A stretch of 64,000 bases of DNA from Bremerella sp. TYQ1 (GCF_020150455.1 NZ_CP083740.1:4960001-5024000); one strand, 5' to 3'; positions 8,499 through 18,926 are shown, numbered from the stretch's first letter. The notes: generated by a model from the sequence alone, not told the origin. Program-made: numbers and translations.

Positions 8499-9626
8499 AT
8501 GAGTTGGCAACTTTCGCGTCGCGAGTGGATGGGAACCGCGGGAGCGTTGGCCTGGGGTGGTTTGGCTTGGGGCGACCAGCAAGACGAGGCGGCCGGACTG
8601 AAAGAGTTGCTTGACGGCGAGTTTCAAAAACATGACTTGAAGGCGTTGCTGTGCGGCGTATGGCGCGGCAAGCAGCAAGTCCTGAAAACGGCGATCGGCG
8701 AATCGATGACGTCGGTGCCAGCCACCACCGATATGCATTTGCGCGTCGGCGGTGTGACGCTAACATGCGTCTGCGTGGTTTTGTTGCAGATGGTCGATCG
8801 CGGCCTGGTAACGCTCGACACGCCGATTGCTCAGTGGTATCCGAAGCTGCCTCATGCCGATCAGGTGACGTTGCGGATGTTGGCGAACTGCACGGCTGGT
8901 TATCCCGATTACGTTCCGATGGCGACGTTTGAAGATGCGTTTGAAAAGAACCCGTTCCGGCAATGGACGCCGCAAGAGCTGATCGACATCGCCATGCAAA
9001 CGCCGTCTCATTATGCGCCTGGCAAAGGGTGGAACTATTCGCATACCAACTTCGTGATTCTGGGCGAGATTCTCGAAAAGATTGCCGATAAGCCGATGGC
9101 GAAGTTGATTGAGGAAAACATCACTCGGCCACTGGGGCTGAAGCAAACGGTTTATTGCGATACTCCGCAGATCCCTCGACCGGTGCTGCATGCATTCACT
9201 ACCGAACGTGGCAAGTACGAAGAGTCGACATTCTGGAATCCGTCCTGGACGTCGCACTCTGGCTTGATGACCTCAACGCTGGGTGACATGGGCACGCTGG
9301 CCGCCGCAATCGGAGCCGGCAAGCTGCTGAAGAAGGAGACCCGTGCTGAAATGACCGCACCGACGACCGTAGGGCTGGGGATCAATCAAGAGAACCTATA
9401 CTACGCGATGGGCATCGGTGTGATGGATGACTGGCTCGTACAGAACCCACGCTTCGGTGGCTACACGGTGCTGTTTGCCAACCTACCGGAGGAAGACCTG
9501 ACGGTGATCGTCGCGAACACGCTGGGCCCCAAGGCCTCGCCGGATATTGCCTACGCGACGCTAATCTTCAAAGAGATCGTCAAACGACTCACACCGCAGC
9601 ATTTGATCCCCGAGATGGTGAAGTAA
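8499..9626 (+). CDS. Class C beta-lactamase-fold protein lacking catalytic residues
   Basis: 375 residues. The N-terminus SRREWMGTAGALAWGGLAWG looks like a Tat signal, so the protein is probably exported. The overall pattern is that of the beta-lactamase/serine hydrolase family (PF00144): LRVGGVTLT, LLQMVDRGLVTLDTPIAQWY, LRMLANCTAGYPDY, NYSHTNFVILGEILEKI and ITRPLGLKQT. The nucleophile motif SxxK is replaced by G85-V86-T87-L88, so both Ser and Lys are gone. The YxN motif is Y180-S181-H182, and the third motif, normally HxG or KTG, reads F319-G320-G321. The protein is unlikely to be a serine hydrolase; a binding or structural role is more plausible. The reading frame is intact, so it is not a recent pseudogene. 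Confidence 0.88.
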   Translation: MSWQLSRREWMGTAGALAWGGLAWGDQQDEAAGLKELLDGEFQKHDLKALLCGVWRGKQQVLKTAIGESMTSVPATTDMHLRVGGVTLTCVCVVLLQMVDRGLVTLDTPIAQWYPKLPHADQVTLRMLANCTAGYPDYVPMATFEDAFEKNPFRQWTPQELIDIAMQTPSHYAPGKGWNYSHTNFVILGEILEKIADKPMAKLIEENITRPLGLKQTVYCDTPQIPRPVLHAFTTERGKYEESTFWNPSWTSHSGLMTSTLGDMGTLAAAIGAGKLLKKETRAEMTAPTTVGLGINQENLYYAMGIGVMDDWLVQNPRFGGYTVLFANLPEEDLTVIVANTLGPKASPDIAYATLIFKEIVKRLTPQHLIPEMVK

Positions 9627-9734
9627 ACGGTCCGGCGATAGGAAATCGTTGCGGCGATGGGTGGGATGCCGTATCTTGACGCGGAGCGAGAACTTGTCGT
9701 TTGTTTCTGGTTTGCGCGTGAAGGGGGAGATGCC

Positions 9735-10310
9735 ATGAAGTCGAAGCCTGTCGTGATTGGTTTGGTGGGCTTGGTGGTTGTGGGGGCTGCGTCGGCGTTG
9801 GCTTTTGGTTGGTTGACTTCGCCGCTGGGTGGCAATCAGGAAGTGACCATCGGCCCGCATACAGTCGTTTCGCATCCCACCAAAAATGTGGTGCCGGCAA
9901 GGGACGTGCTGGATGAAGCGACGGTCCAGCCGAGCCCTGAGTTTCTGGTCGAATATGCGTTCGGCAGCGGAACCGATGGGTTCGATATCTTGAAAGTACA
10001 CGCCGATGGTTCGGCCGAGTTTCAGTACTGGGACAGTTCCGGCGAACGGACGGTGCAGAAGACTACCCAGTTTCAGGTCTCGTCCAATCAACTGGAAAAG
10101 ATCTGCGCGAAACTGAATCAGTCAAAGTTTATGGCGTTAGATAACGAGTACCATGCTGACCCTCCGCAGGGAACGCAAATCGCGATCACCGTTGTGTCTG
10201 GCCATGTCGAGAAGGAAGTCTTCTGTATGAACCACTTCCCAGTGGCTGTCGTGCAAGTGGCCGATTATCTTGAAAAAGAGATCATCGAACCGAATCGCGG
10301 CGGTTCGTAA
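9735..10310 (+). CDS. Hypothetical membrane-anchored protein, 191 aa
   Basis: The ATG at 9735 follows a strong ribosome binding site (AAGGGGGAG) and begins with one membrane segment (MKSKPVVIGLVGLVVVGAAS), so it was chosen over the frame's first ATG at 9657. The rest is a periplasmic-type domain with FLVEYAFGSGTDGFDILKVH, a Tyr/Trp-containing strand (FQYWDSSGE) and a helix (SNQLEKICAKLNQSKFMALD). I do not recognise the family. It lies 108 bp after the beta-lactamase-fold gene and 68 bp before a sulfatase on the same strand, so these three may share transcription. Confidence 0.7.
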   Translation: MKSKPVVIGLVGLVVVGAASALAFGWLTSPLGGNQEVTIGPHTVVSHPTKNVVPARDVLDEATVQPSPEFLVEYAFGSGTDGFDILKVHADGSAEFQYWDSSGERTVQKTTQFQVSSNQLEKICAKLNQSKFMALDNEYHADPPQGTQIAITVVSGHVEKEVFCMNHFPVAVVQVADYLEKEIIEPNRGGS

Positions 10311-10378
10311 GTGCCCCCCCTCCCCTGCTCGCTTCCCTGCCTGAATGTTCGCCCCGCCTCCAAAAGGAAAGTTCCCTC

Positions 10379-11887
10379 ATGCGTAACGCGCTGCTAGTTG
10401 GTTTGATTGTCGTTCTGGGAAGCCTTTGCCCGAGCGTGTCGCTTTCGGCGGAAGAGTCGCGGCCGAATATTGTGCTGATCATGTGCGACGACATGGGCTT
10501 TTCGGATATCGGCTGCTACGGAGGCGAAATCGACACGCCGAATCTCGACAAGCTGGCCGAAAGTGGAATGCGGTTTCGCACGTTCTATAACAACGCCAAG
10601 TGCGAACATACGCGGGCATCGCTGCTGACTGGGCGATGGTGGCACCACGTAGGGGCTTCGCCGAGTGTCGTTTACAAGGCTCCTACGTTTGGCGAACGGA
10701 TGCGCGACGCAGGCTATCGCACATTGATGGTTGGCAAGTGGCACGCTGGGCAAACGCCTTACCAGCGTGGGTTCGATCGTTACTACGGTTTGACCGATGG
10801 CTGCTGCAACTTCTGGAACCCTGGGCATGCGCGGCCTGACGAACCGGAGCCGGCCAAGAAGCGAGTCCGCCGCTGGGCGATCGACGATCAAGAGTTCAAG
10901 CCGTTCACGCCGGACACGAAGGACTTCTACACAACCGATGCGTTTACCGATCATGCCGTCGAATATCTGGAAACCTACAAGGACGAAACCGAACCGTTTC
11001 TGCTGTATGTTGCCTATACGGCGCCTCACTATCCGCTGCATGCCAGCGAAGAAGACGTGGCCAAGTATCGCGGCAAATATAAAACGGTTGGCTGGGATCA
11101 GCTGCGGGAAGAGCGTTTTTCCCGGCAGCAGAAGTTGGGCGTGCTGCCGGCCAATGCCACGCTTTCACCACGTGATCCCGACTTACCATCTTGGGATTCG
11201 ATTGCCCAAAAAGATCGTGATTGGTGGGATCTTCGTATGGCGACCTATGCCGCGATGATCGATCGGATGGACCGCAACATCGGACGCATTCTGGAAAAGC
11301 TGGAAGCGATCGGCAAAGCGGACAACACGGTGATTTTCTTTTTGTCAGACAACGGGGCCTGCGAGGACTCCGCCGACCGCTCGACGGTAAAAGGAGCGAT
11401 GCCATGGGAAGTGACCAGTTATCTGACGCAGGGGCGGACGTGGGCGAACGCCTCGAACACGCCTTATCGCAAGTACAAAACGACCGACTATGAAGGGGGC
11501 ACGCGAACTCCGATGATCGCGTGGTGGCCCAAGAAGATCGAAGCGGGGACTTTCACCCAGCAGCCAGGCCACTTGATCGACTTCATGCCGACGATGTTGC
11601 AATTGGCTGGTGCGGAAGTGACCGACGAGTTGCCAGGCCATTCGTTGGTGCCGACCCTCGAAGGAAAATCGGTTGACCGCCCCTGGCCATTATTCTGGCA
11701 ATTCGGCAAAGCCCAGGCGATTCGCGACCAGCAATGGAAGTTGGTCAAATATGGCAAAGGCGACTGGGAACTCTACAACTTGGAAGAAGACCCTACCGAG
11801 CTAAACGACCTGGCTGATGAGAAGCCTGAGGTTGTTCAACAGCTAAACGAGAAGTGGTCGGCCTGGTGGAAGGATAAGGGGAAGTAG
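10379..11887 (+). CDS. Exported sulfatase with atypical formylglycine motif
   Basis: 502 residues with a signal peptide (MRNALLVGLIVVLGSLCPSV, cleavage near LSAEE). RPNIVLIMCDDMGFSDIGCY carries the metal-binding Asp pair, GKWHAG and FFLSDNGACEDS supply further active-site residues, and the C-terminal subdomain ends in ELNDLADEKPEV, all typical arylsulfatase features. The maturation site reads C75-E76-H77-T78-R79: Cys and Arg are in place, but the third residue is His where Pro or Ala is usual. It may still be converted to formylglycine, or it may act without it. It shares only general family similarity with the sulfatase at 6617-8152. Confidence 0.92.
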   Translation: MRNALLVGLIVVLGSLCPSVSLSAEESRPNIVLIMCDDMGFSDIGCYGGEIDTPNLDKLAESGMRFRTFYNNAKCEHTRASLLTGRWWHHVGASPSVVYKAPTFGERMRDAGYRTLMVGKWHAGQTPYQRGFDRYYGLTDGCCNFWNPGHARPDEPEPAKKRVRRWAIDDQEFKPFTPDTKDFYTTDAFTDHAVEYLETYKDETEPFLLYVAYTAPHYPLHASEEDVAKYRGKYKTVGWDQLREERFSRQQKLGVLPANATLSPRDPDLPSWDSIAQKDRDWWDLRMATYAAMIDRMDRNIGRILEKLEAIGKADNTVIFFLSDNGACEDSADRSTVKGAMPWEVTSYLTQGRTWANASNTPYRKYKTTDYEGGTRTPMIAWWPKKIEAGTFTQQPGHLIDFMPTMLQLAGAEVTDELPGHSLVPTLEGKSVDRPWPLFWQFGKAQAIRDQQWKLVKYGKGDWELYNLEEDPTELNDLADEKPEVVQQLNEKWSAWWKDKGK

Positions 11888-11963
11888 ATTCCCAAGCGAG
11901 GCGAACCTGGGCAGGACGTGCGTGTCTCACTGCCAACTTTCTATTGAGGAGCCTAGGGGATGC

Positions 11964-13493
11964 ATGTCTTTGAATGAACTGAAACGAATCGACGCGAATC
12001 GGTTGGAACTTGCCAATCCGTATGGCCTGGATGTCACAATCTTTGCCAACCAGCAAGTTCCCATTGAAGCAGTCGCGGTGCGTGAACTGCTGTCGATGTT
12101 GCAGCTGCAAGAGACGCTTGAGTCGGTTTATCAGGCCTGCCCCGCTCAATTTCGTGAAGAACCCCGAATTGAACGCATCGCAGTAACGCCTGATTTTCAT
12201 AAGGCACGCGGAATTCCTGTCGGCACCATTCTGGAAACGACAGGTTTTATCGTTCCCCAGGCCATCGGCAACGACATCAATTGCGGCATGCGGCTGCATC
12301 GGACAAGCCTCGATGCCGAGATGGTTCAATCGTCTGCCGATCAGTTGGAGAGTGCGTGTCGATCGATGTTCTTCGAGGCCGGCCGACGAATTCCGATGGC
12401 TTGGGAGCATCGGGAGTCGCTATTGCTCTCGGGTATCGAGGGTTTGTTCGCGTCGGTCGACCGATCGTTCGACGAAGGTCTGTGGAGCTACTTTCATCGA
12501 ACCGATCGTGAAGAGACGTTGTCGAGAATCGATCGACGCGGTCATCTTTCAGCGAACAAGATCCATGGGCTGGACGACTTTCGAGGAGAGCGAAGCCGAC
12601 TGCATCGAGACAGCCAGATTGGTTCGATCGGAGGTGGCAATCACTTTGTCGAGTTTCAAAAGGTCGAGCGAATCCTTGATGGCCAGATTGCCCATGCCTG
12701 GGGGCTGGAGCCGGGAATGGTAACCGTGATGGTTCATACCGGAAGCGTTTCTATCGGCTATGCGAGCGGAAGTTTCTATCGCGATCAAGTTCGTCAGCGA
12801 CATCCTGCCGGCGTCGTTCAGCCTGAGAATGGGATCTTTCTGCTTCCGCTAGGAGCATGCGATCAGAAAGCGGAGTCGGCGTTTTGGAATGCGATGCACA
12901 ATGCAGCCAACTTTGCCTACGCCAATCGAAGGTTTCTAGGATTGATGGCGTGGGCAAGCCTGGAAAAGTGCTTGGGCGAGACGCGTTTCGATTTGCTGTA
13001 CGACGCACCGCACAACATGATTTGGAAAGAGTCGCGTGATGGTCGCGAGACATACGTCCACCGAAAAGGGGCTTGTCCGGCACGGGGCTATGAAGCGATG
13101 TCTGAAACGCCGTTTGCTTATTATGGCGAGCCGGTCTTGGTACCAGGATCGATGGGAGCGAGCAGCTATGTGCTTGCCGGAAATGGCTTCGCCGGCAGCA
13201 TTCAGAGTGCTGCACATGGAGCTGGTCGAGCGATTTCGCGAGGAGCATCGATGAAAGGATTCGACCGCGAGTTCGAACGGTTTTTGGACGAGTTTCGCGT
13301 CGTCACTCCGGTCGACTTCCGTCGTCAAGAGATTCGTCAGCGAAGCGATATCGTGCAGAAGAAGCTGGCCGATTTAAGACAGGAAGCTCCGTTTGCGTAC
13401 AAGGGAATTGGCCCGGTCATTGAAACGATCCAGGAATCTGGCATGGCTCGACCGGTCGTGGAGCTGAAACCATTGATGACCGTGAAAGGGTGA
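11964..13493 (+). CDS. rtcB: RtcB-family RNA ligase
   Basis: RtcB joins RNA 2',3'-cyclic phosphate (or 3'-phosphate) and 5'-OH ends through a GMP-linked histidine, using Mn2+. The ATG at 11964 gives 509 residues. Conserved residues are all present: D104-x-x-C107 within GNDINCGMRL, the GGGNHF histidine, the VMVHTGS histidine, the APHN histidine, RKGACPA, PGSMGASSYV and the guanylylated histidine H418 in AAHGAGR; the protein ends in MTVKG as expected. The DINC form differs from the common DIGC and fits a divergent RtcB subgroup. No archease, rtcA or rtcR lies nearby; neighbours are sulfatase and oxidoreductase genes, so the biological target (tRNA, mRNA or rRNA repair) cannot be inferred. Confidence 0.92.
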   Translation: MSLNELKRIDANRLELANPYGLDVTIFANQQVPIEAVAVRELLSMLQLQETLESVYQACPAQFREEPRIERIAVTPDFHKARGIPVGTILETTGFIVPQAIGNDINCGMRLHRTSLDAEMVQSSADQLESACRSMFFEAGRRIPMAWEHRESLLLSGIEGLFASVDRSFDEGLWSYFHRTDREETLSRIDRRGHLSANKIHGLDDFRGERSRLHRDSQIGSIGGGNHFVEFQKVERILDGQIAHAWGLEPGMVTVMVHTGSVSIGYASGSFYRDQVRQRHPAGVVQPENGIFLLPLGACDQKAESAFWNAMHNAANFAYANRRFLGLMAWASLEKCLGETRFDLLYDAPHNMIWKESRDGRETYVHRKGACPARGYEAMSETPFAYYGEPVLVPGSMGASSYVLAGNGFAGSIQSAAHGAGRAISRGASMKGFDREFERFLDEFRVVTPVDFRRQEIRQRSDIVQKKLADLRQEAPFAYKGIGPVIETIQESGMARPVVELKPLMTVKG

Positions 13494-13516
13494 ATTGATT
13501 GCCTTCAATCTGCCCT

Positions 13517-13545
13517 AAAAAAAGCCGCCAGCGGTTGCTGGCGGC
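13517..13545 (-). terminator. Rho-independent terminator of the Gfo/Idh/MocA gene
   Basis: A perfect 9-bp stem GCCGCCAGC (13524-13532) / GCTGGCGGC (13537-13545) with a 4-nt loop; on the minus strand it is followed by seven T residues (13517-13523). It serves the minus-strand gene 13579-14952. Confidence 0.9.
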
Positions 13546-13578
13546 GTAGATGGTTTGACGTTGAACGATCGCTGGGGA

Positions 13579-14952
<1,374 letters not shown>

Positions 14953-15153
14953 AACTGGAATCCTTTTCGGGACGCTAAGGCAATTGGGGGTCAGGTAGGG
15001 ATATTCCAAGGGCGGACTTTGGAGTATTCACCCTGGATTATCTAGGCAGGATAGACTCTCTAGTATAGCAGAGAACGGCCAGGGATACAGTTTTATGACA
15101 GCAGAGGTGGCTGCAGACGATCTGCGCAAAATCGCTTGCTGGAGTAGGTATCG

Positions 15154-15588
15154 ATGAACGAGAGATATGTGAGCGAACTTGCCGAAGTGCTCGGTTGGCC
15201 GCAGCCGAAGTTCTTCCAGCACTCTTTGGAAGGCGACGCAGCTGAGCGGTACGGAAATCAAGTTGTGCGATGGGCCGAATGTCGCATCGACGGAGGCGTC
15301 TTCCTGCAGATTAACCATCATCCTGTTCGTCCCAACGAATACTCCCTCTGCGTTTATGCCATGCGATATCGTATCTGCAGCGGGTGGCGATATCTTTCCT
15401 TGGACACGAGCAAACGACAACGTAGTCGTGTCTTTCGGCAGTTGCGTCCCTTCTATGACTTGCGGCATTTCGAGGATGCTCCGTTGCGAAGTGCCTATCG
15501 AAGCGAATTTCCCGAATCTCAAGGATGGACTTGGAAACGGATCCAGCAGGAAGGCTCGCGACACTATACGGAAGAGATTTTTTCTTAG
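15154..15588 (+). CDS. Hypothetical protein, 144 aa
   Basis: The start at 15154 is preceded by GGAGTAGG, a fair ribosome binding site. The product is soluble, rich in Arg and aromatic residues (VYAMRYRICSGWRYLSLD, LRPFYDLRHFEDAPL), with no recognised domain. Other frames over the same DNA are longer (15179-15688 plus, 15028-15564 minus), but they lack ribosome binding sites, and codon choice favours this frame. Function unknown. Confidence 0.55.
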   Translation: MNERYVSELAEVLGWPQPKFFQHSLEGDAAERYGNQVVRWAECRIDGGVFLQINHHPVRPNEYSLCVYAMRYRICSGWRYLSLDTSKRQRSRVFRQLRPFYDLRHFEDAPLRSAYRSEFPESQGWTWKRIQQEGSRHYTEEIFS

Positions 15589-16150
15589 AGGTGAAACGCG
15601 TCTGTGTTACGGTCGAATCAGCGTTGGTGCATATCGGACAGCAAATATTGAATACGGGAAGAGCTTGGAAGATGCAGCTAGGCATTAGCCATTAGCATTG
15701 CCAATGGATGCGTTTGGGGCGACATCTTGCCCGGTAGCGAGAACGATATCGCGCAATGCATTGTCGAATAATGGTTTACGGTAAGCCGTGGCTTGAGCTT
15801 CGCAAAAGTTAGCCTGTTAATCCTTATGGTATGCCGTAAATAATATTGCGCAAGAGAAAAGTTCAATTAAATTGAAATAGGCATGCGCAATGCCAGGAAA
15901 TTCTGGTATGTTTTGAGTTATTCCGATTTAGCCAGCGAATCGGTGTCGCGGTTGTATCGAAATCCTTTTCTTCAATTCCTTTTCACTAACGAATTCACGT
16001 CCTCCTTCCATCTCTGCGCGGTCATTCTCCCCCGGTCGCCTTGAGGGAATCGGCGTAGTTCCAACAGCAGGTGCGCGGCGACTGTTGATTATCTGCAGGC
16101 GCTCGGGCTCCACTTTTCCTTTTCCTTATTTCATCTTGGGAGATCGTGTT
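15589..16150. promoter_or_regulatory. Long leader region with palindromes upstream of a DUF1559 gene
   Basis: 562 bp without a convincing gene. It holds a perfect 15-bp palindrome TTCAATT-A-AATTGAA at 15862-15876, followed at once by two small hairpins, GGCAT/ATGCC (15880-15894) and CCAG/CTGG (15893-15906). The AT-rich patch around them may hold the promoter of the DUF1559 gene at 16151, which would then have a long leader of about 250 nt. A small RNA is also possible. Confidence 0.4.
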
Positions 16151-17110
16151 ATGAGAATGCGCTTCGCGCGATCGGGTTTTACCTTGGTCGAATTATTGGT
16201 GGTGATCGCCATCATTGGTGTTCTAATCGCTCTGCTACTTCCGGCTGTACAGCAAGCACGAGAGGCGGCCCGGCGGATGCAGTGCACCAACAATCTGAAA
16301 CAGTTGGGTTTGGGCCTTCACAATCATCACGATACATACGGTCACTTTCCGACAGGCTATGAGTTTCGATCCGGTTTCACCGATGGCGATCCTCAATGGG
16401 GGTGGGCCGCATTCCTGATGCCGTTCTTGGAACAGGAAACCGTTTACGATGCCCTTGATCCTGCCAATCAAACGGTGGCCACCGCGATCGCCAACGCGAA
16501 TGATCTTGCCGTGATGCAAACACCGCTGGACATGTTCCGTTGCCCCTCCGACACCGGGCCAGACTTGAACAATCAGCGCGAACTCGTCGATGAAGCAACG
16601 GCCGTCTCGAATTACATCGGTTCGAACTCCAGCGACTTGGCTTGCCGCGACGACGGGATTCCTGGGGGTAACTATGGCGCTGACGGAATCTTCTGGGAAA
16701 ACAGCGAATGCAACTTCTCGGATATCACCGACGGAACGTCCAACACGTTTGCCATTGGCGAACGATGCTGGAACATGAACCGCACCAATGGAACCGGTAA
16801 AGCAAACTACTACGCAGGGAATATCTACGGCGTAGAAGGTCGCTTGGTAACAGGGGGTAGCCCAATCTCGACACGAACGCTGTACTCCGTTCTCGGCGGT
16901 ACGGTACGTGCGCTGAACTATGCACGAAACGACGCTTACGAAAGCTCGTCGTACAGCAGTCTTCATCCAGGCGGCGTTCAGTTCTTGTTCTGCGACGGCA
17001 GCGTTCAGTTCATCCCCGAAACGGTGCAATTCGATACCGACAATACACCAGATACCGTGCTGGAGTTGTTGGTTTCGCGGAACGATGGTCGCCCTGTCAC
17101 GATTCCTTAA
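16151..17110 (+). CDS. DUF1559 family pilin-like protein
   Basis: 319 residues. The ATG at 16151 places the type IV pilin-like N-terminus (RSGFTLVELLVVIAIIGVL) directly after a short basic leader, the correct site for prepilin peptidase cleavage before the Phe. The rest shows the DUF1559 (SBP_bac_10) layout: ARRMQCTNNLKQLGLGLHNH, a Cys-containing middle (FRCPSDTGP), ITDGTSNTFAIGER and the C-terminal FLFCDGSVQFIPE motif. This family is greatly expanded in planctomycetes; it is thought to form pseudopilin-like surface structures, but its role is not established. It is followed 39 bp later by a small lipoprotein-like gene, probably co-transcribed. Confidence 0.93.
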   Translation: MRMRFARSGFTLVELLVVIAIIGVLIALLLPAVQQAREAARRMQCTNNLKQLGLGLHNHHDTYGHFPTGYEFRSGFTDGDPQWGWAAFLMPFLEQETVYDALDPANQTVATAIANANDLAVMQTPLDMFRCPSDTGPDLNNQRELVDEATAVSNYIGSNSSDLACRDDGIPGGNYGADGIFWENSECNFSDITDGTSNTFAIGERCWNMNRTNGTGKANYYAGNIYGVEGRLVTGGSPISTRTLYSVLGGTVRALNYARNDAYESSSYSSLHPGGVQFLFCDGSVQFIPETVQFDTDNTPDTVLELLVSRNDGRPVTIP

Positions 17111-17149
17111 TTCGATTAAGAACTGCTTAGCCTAACAGGAATGATTTTT

Positions 17150-17572
17150 ATGCGTTTGAAGATATCAATCACGAGTCAGGCCCTCATGCTGCTGGGCCTG
17201 ACGATGTTTGTCGTCACGCTTTCAAGTGGCTGCGAGTCGATGGCTTCGGTCGATGCGGCCGAGGCACCGGTGAAAGAGTTCGTCGAATCGAAAGGAGGAA
17301 TGGTTGAACTCGAGGGAGGGCATATCGTCGTCGTTTGGTGCGAGAGTGCGAACCTTCAAGATTCGGACGTCGAGCAGTTTGCGGCACTGCCTCAAATTAA
17401 AGAACTGCATTTGAACTACAACGGCGACTTGACCAATGCTGTGTTCAAGATGCTCGACAACAAGCCTACGTTAGAAACACTCGAGTTGGCAGAAACGAAA
17501 ATCACCCAGCGTGCCGCTGACAACTTCCGCGAAGTGCACACGGAAATGAACGTTTCCGGGCCAGGCGTTTAA
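17150..17572 (+). CDS. Small exported LRR-like protein, possible lipoprotein
   Basis: 140 residues from the ATG at 17150 (an ATG at 17141 overlaps the AGGA ribosome binding site, so the second is preferred). The N-terminus is a signal sequence ending LSSGC; the Cys fits lipidation, although the box is not ideal. The mature part has leucine-rich, repeat-like spacing (LPQIKELHLNYNGDLTNAVF, then PTLETLELAETKIT), as in the planctomycete LRR proteins. It lies 39 bp after a DUF1559 gene and is followed by a terminator, so the two form a unit. The function is unknown; association with the pilin-like protein is inferred from the gene order. Confidence 0.7.
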   Translation: MRLKISITSQALMLLGLTMFVVTLSSGCESMASVDAAEAPVKEFVESKGGMVELEGGHIVVVWCESANLQDSDVEQFAALPQIKELHLNYNGDLTNAVFKMLDNKPTLETLELAETKITQRAADNFREVHTEMNVSGPGV

Positions 17573-17612
17573 GGCAAACCAAGCCAGGGCCAGCGTACCG
17601 GTCCTTGAAAGA

Positions 17613-17657
17613 AACCGGAGAGTGAAAGCCGAGCATGGCTTTTGCGACTCCGGTTTT
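17613..17657 (+). terminator. Rho-independent terminator
   Basis: An AACCGGAG (17613-17620) / CTCCGGTT (17648-17655) outer stem with an inner AAAGCC/GGCTTT hairpin, followed by a T-run. It ends the DUF1559/LRR unit. Confidence 0.85.
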
Positions 17658-17899
17658 TTTATGGGCGAATGGTGCGATGCCTGTTCGATGCGGTTTCGTT
17701 TGATGTCTCGGGATAGCATTAACGATTTTGAAATGCGTTTCGCACAAAGTTTGTAATTTGTCATCTGGAAATTGTCTTTTTCGGTCAAATGGGTTGGCCG
17801 TGGCGACAAGACGTTGGTGGTCGGAAAGTGCGCAAGTAGCTTGTCTGTGTTCGTCGGTAATATTTTTTAATTTTTACTGCTACACAAAGGAGCGTCGCT

Positions 17900-18892
17900 A
17901 TGAGCGCACAAGCGAAGCGGACCGGGTTTACCCTGGTTGAGTTATTGGTGGTGATTGCCATCATCGGAGTCTTAATTGCCCTATTGCTGCCGGCTGTACA
18001 GCAAGCACGAGAAGCGGCTCGTCGTACCAGCTGCCGTAATAAGATGAAGCAGTTGGGTTTAGCTCTGCACAACTATCACGACACGTTTAATGTCTTTCCG
18101 TCGGGCAATATGAGCCGCAGTGGCTCGACGACCGACTGCACGCCCGATGGCGATCAGTGCCAGGACGGGATGGCTTCGTGGACCGTATTGATTCTTCCGT
18201 TCATCGAACAAGGCAATCTGTACAACCAGTTCGATTTTCGAGTGCCGCTGTATTGGGGCTTCAACGACGATTTCACGGGGACGAATCCAAACTGTGGCTC
18301 GAACAACGTCAACTTTGCACCGCAGACAACCTCGGTGGACGCGTTTCACTGCCCTTCCGATCCGTTGGCGACTGGGGATAGTTTGACGAACAACTATATG
18401 GGCGTGATGGGGGGCGATACCTTCCCGGCATACAACAACGGTTCGGCGTACAACTGCCGCATGAACAATTCGCGTCTGAACTACAACAACGGGATGTTGT
18501 ATCTCAACTCGAAGACCGGTTTCCACAGCGCCACCGACGGTTCGTCGAATGTCTATTTGATTGGCGAAAGCAAGTACTTGTTCCAGCCTAACTTCTGCTG
18601 CGAAACGGCGACTTGGGCCTCGGCGGCGCGTATCAATAACGATGACTCGTTGCTGTTGAACATTGTGGCTTGCACCTTCCAGCCGAATACGGGCGACAGC
18701 CCGCTGAACAACAACGTTCACATGTGGGACGAGATGCCTGGTACGGTTGGCAGCTGGCATCCTGGTGGTTGTCACATGGCAATGGGCGATGCTTCGGTGC
18801 ACTTCATTAGTGAAAACATCGATATCACAACCCACCGGAATTTGAGTAAGCGTAGCGATGGTTTCCCCATCGGCGGCTTTGGTGATCTCTAA
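17900..18892 (+). CDS. DUF1559 family pilin-like protein
   Basis: 330 residues; the ATG at 17900 follows a strong AAAGGAG ribosome binding site. The N-terminus KRTGFTLVELLVVIAIIGVL is the prepilin-like leader and transmembrane helix; ARRTSCRNKMKQLGLALHNY, FHCPSDP and SATDGSSNVYLIGES follow, and MAMGDASVHFISE is the C-terminal motif. It differs from the neighbour at 16151 in most of its body, but the two share a 23-bp identical stretch over the AVQQAR codons, so the leader region is unusually conserved at DNA level. A small lipoprotein gene follows 34 bp later. Confidence 0.93.
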   Translation: MSAQAKRTGFTLVELLVVIAIIGVLIALLLPAVQQAREAARRTSCRNKMKQLGLALHNYHDTFNVFPSGNMSRSGSTTDCTPDGDQCQDGMASWTVLILPFIEQGNLYNQFDFRVPLYWGFNDDFTGTNPNCGSNNVNFAPQTTSVDAFHCPSDPLATGDSLTNNYMGVMGGDTFPAYNNGSAYNCRMNNSRLNYNNGMLYLNSKTGFHSATDGSSNVYLIGESKYLFQPNFCCETATWASAARINNDDSLLLNIVACTFQPNTGDSPLNNNVHMWDEMPGTVGSWHPGGCHMAMGDASVHFISENIDITTHRNLSKRSDGFPIGGFGDL

Positions 18893-18926
18893 TTTAGTAG
18901 TTGGGCTTTAGAAAAGGAGAATTGCC

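Noticed and set aside
15028..15564. 178-aa minus-strand frame over the hypothetical gene at 15154
   Set aside because: No ribosome binding site and poorer codon choice than the plus-strand frame; kept only as a doubt about 15154-15588.
16235..17029. 264-aa open frame opposite the DUF1559 gene
   Set aside because: Shadow frame; same for 18059-18835 opposite the second DUF1559 gene.
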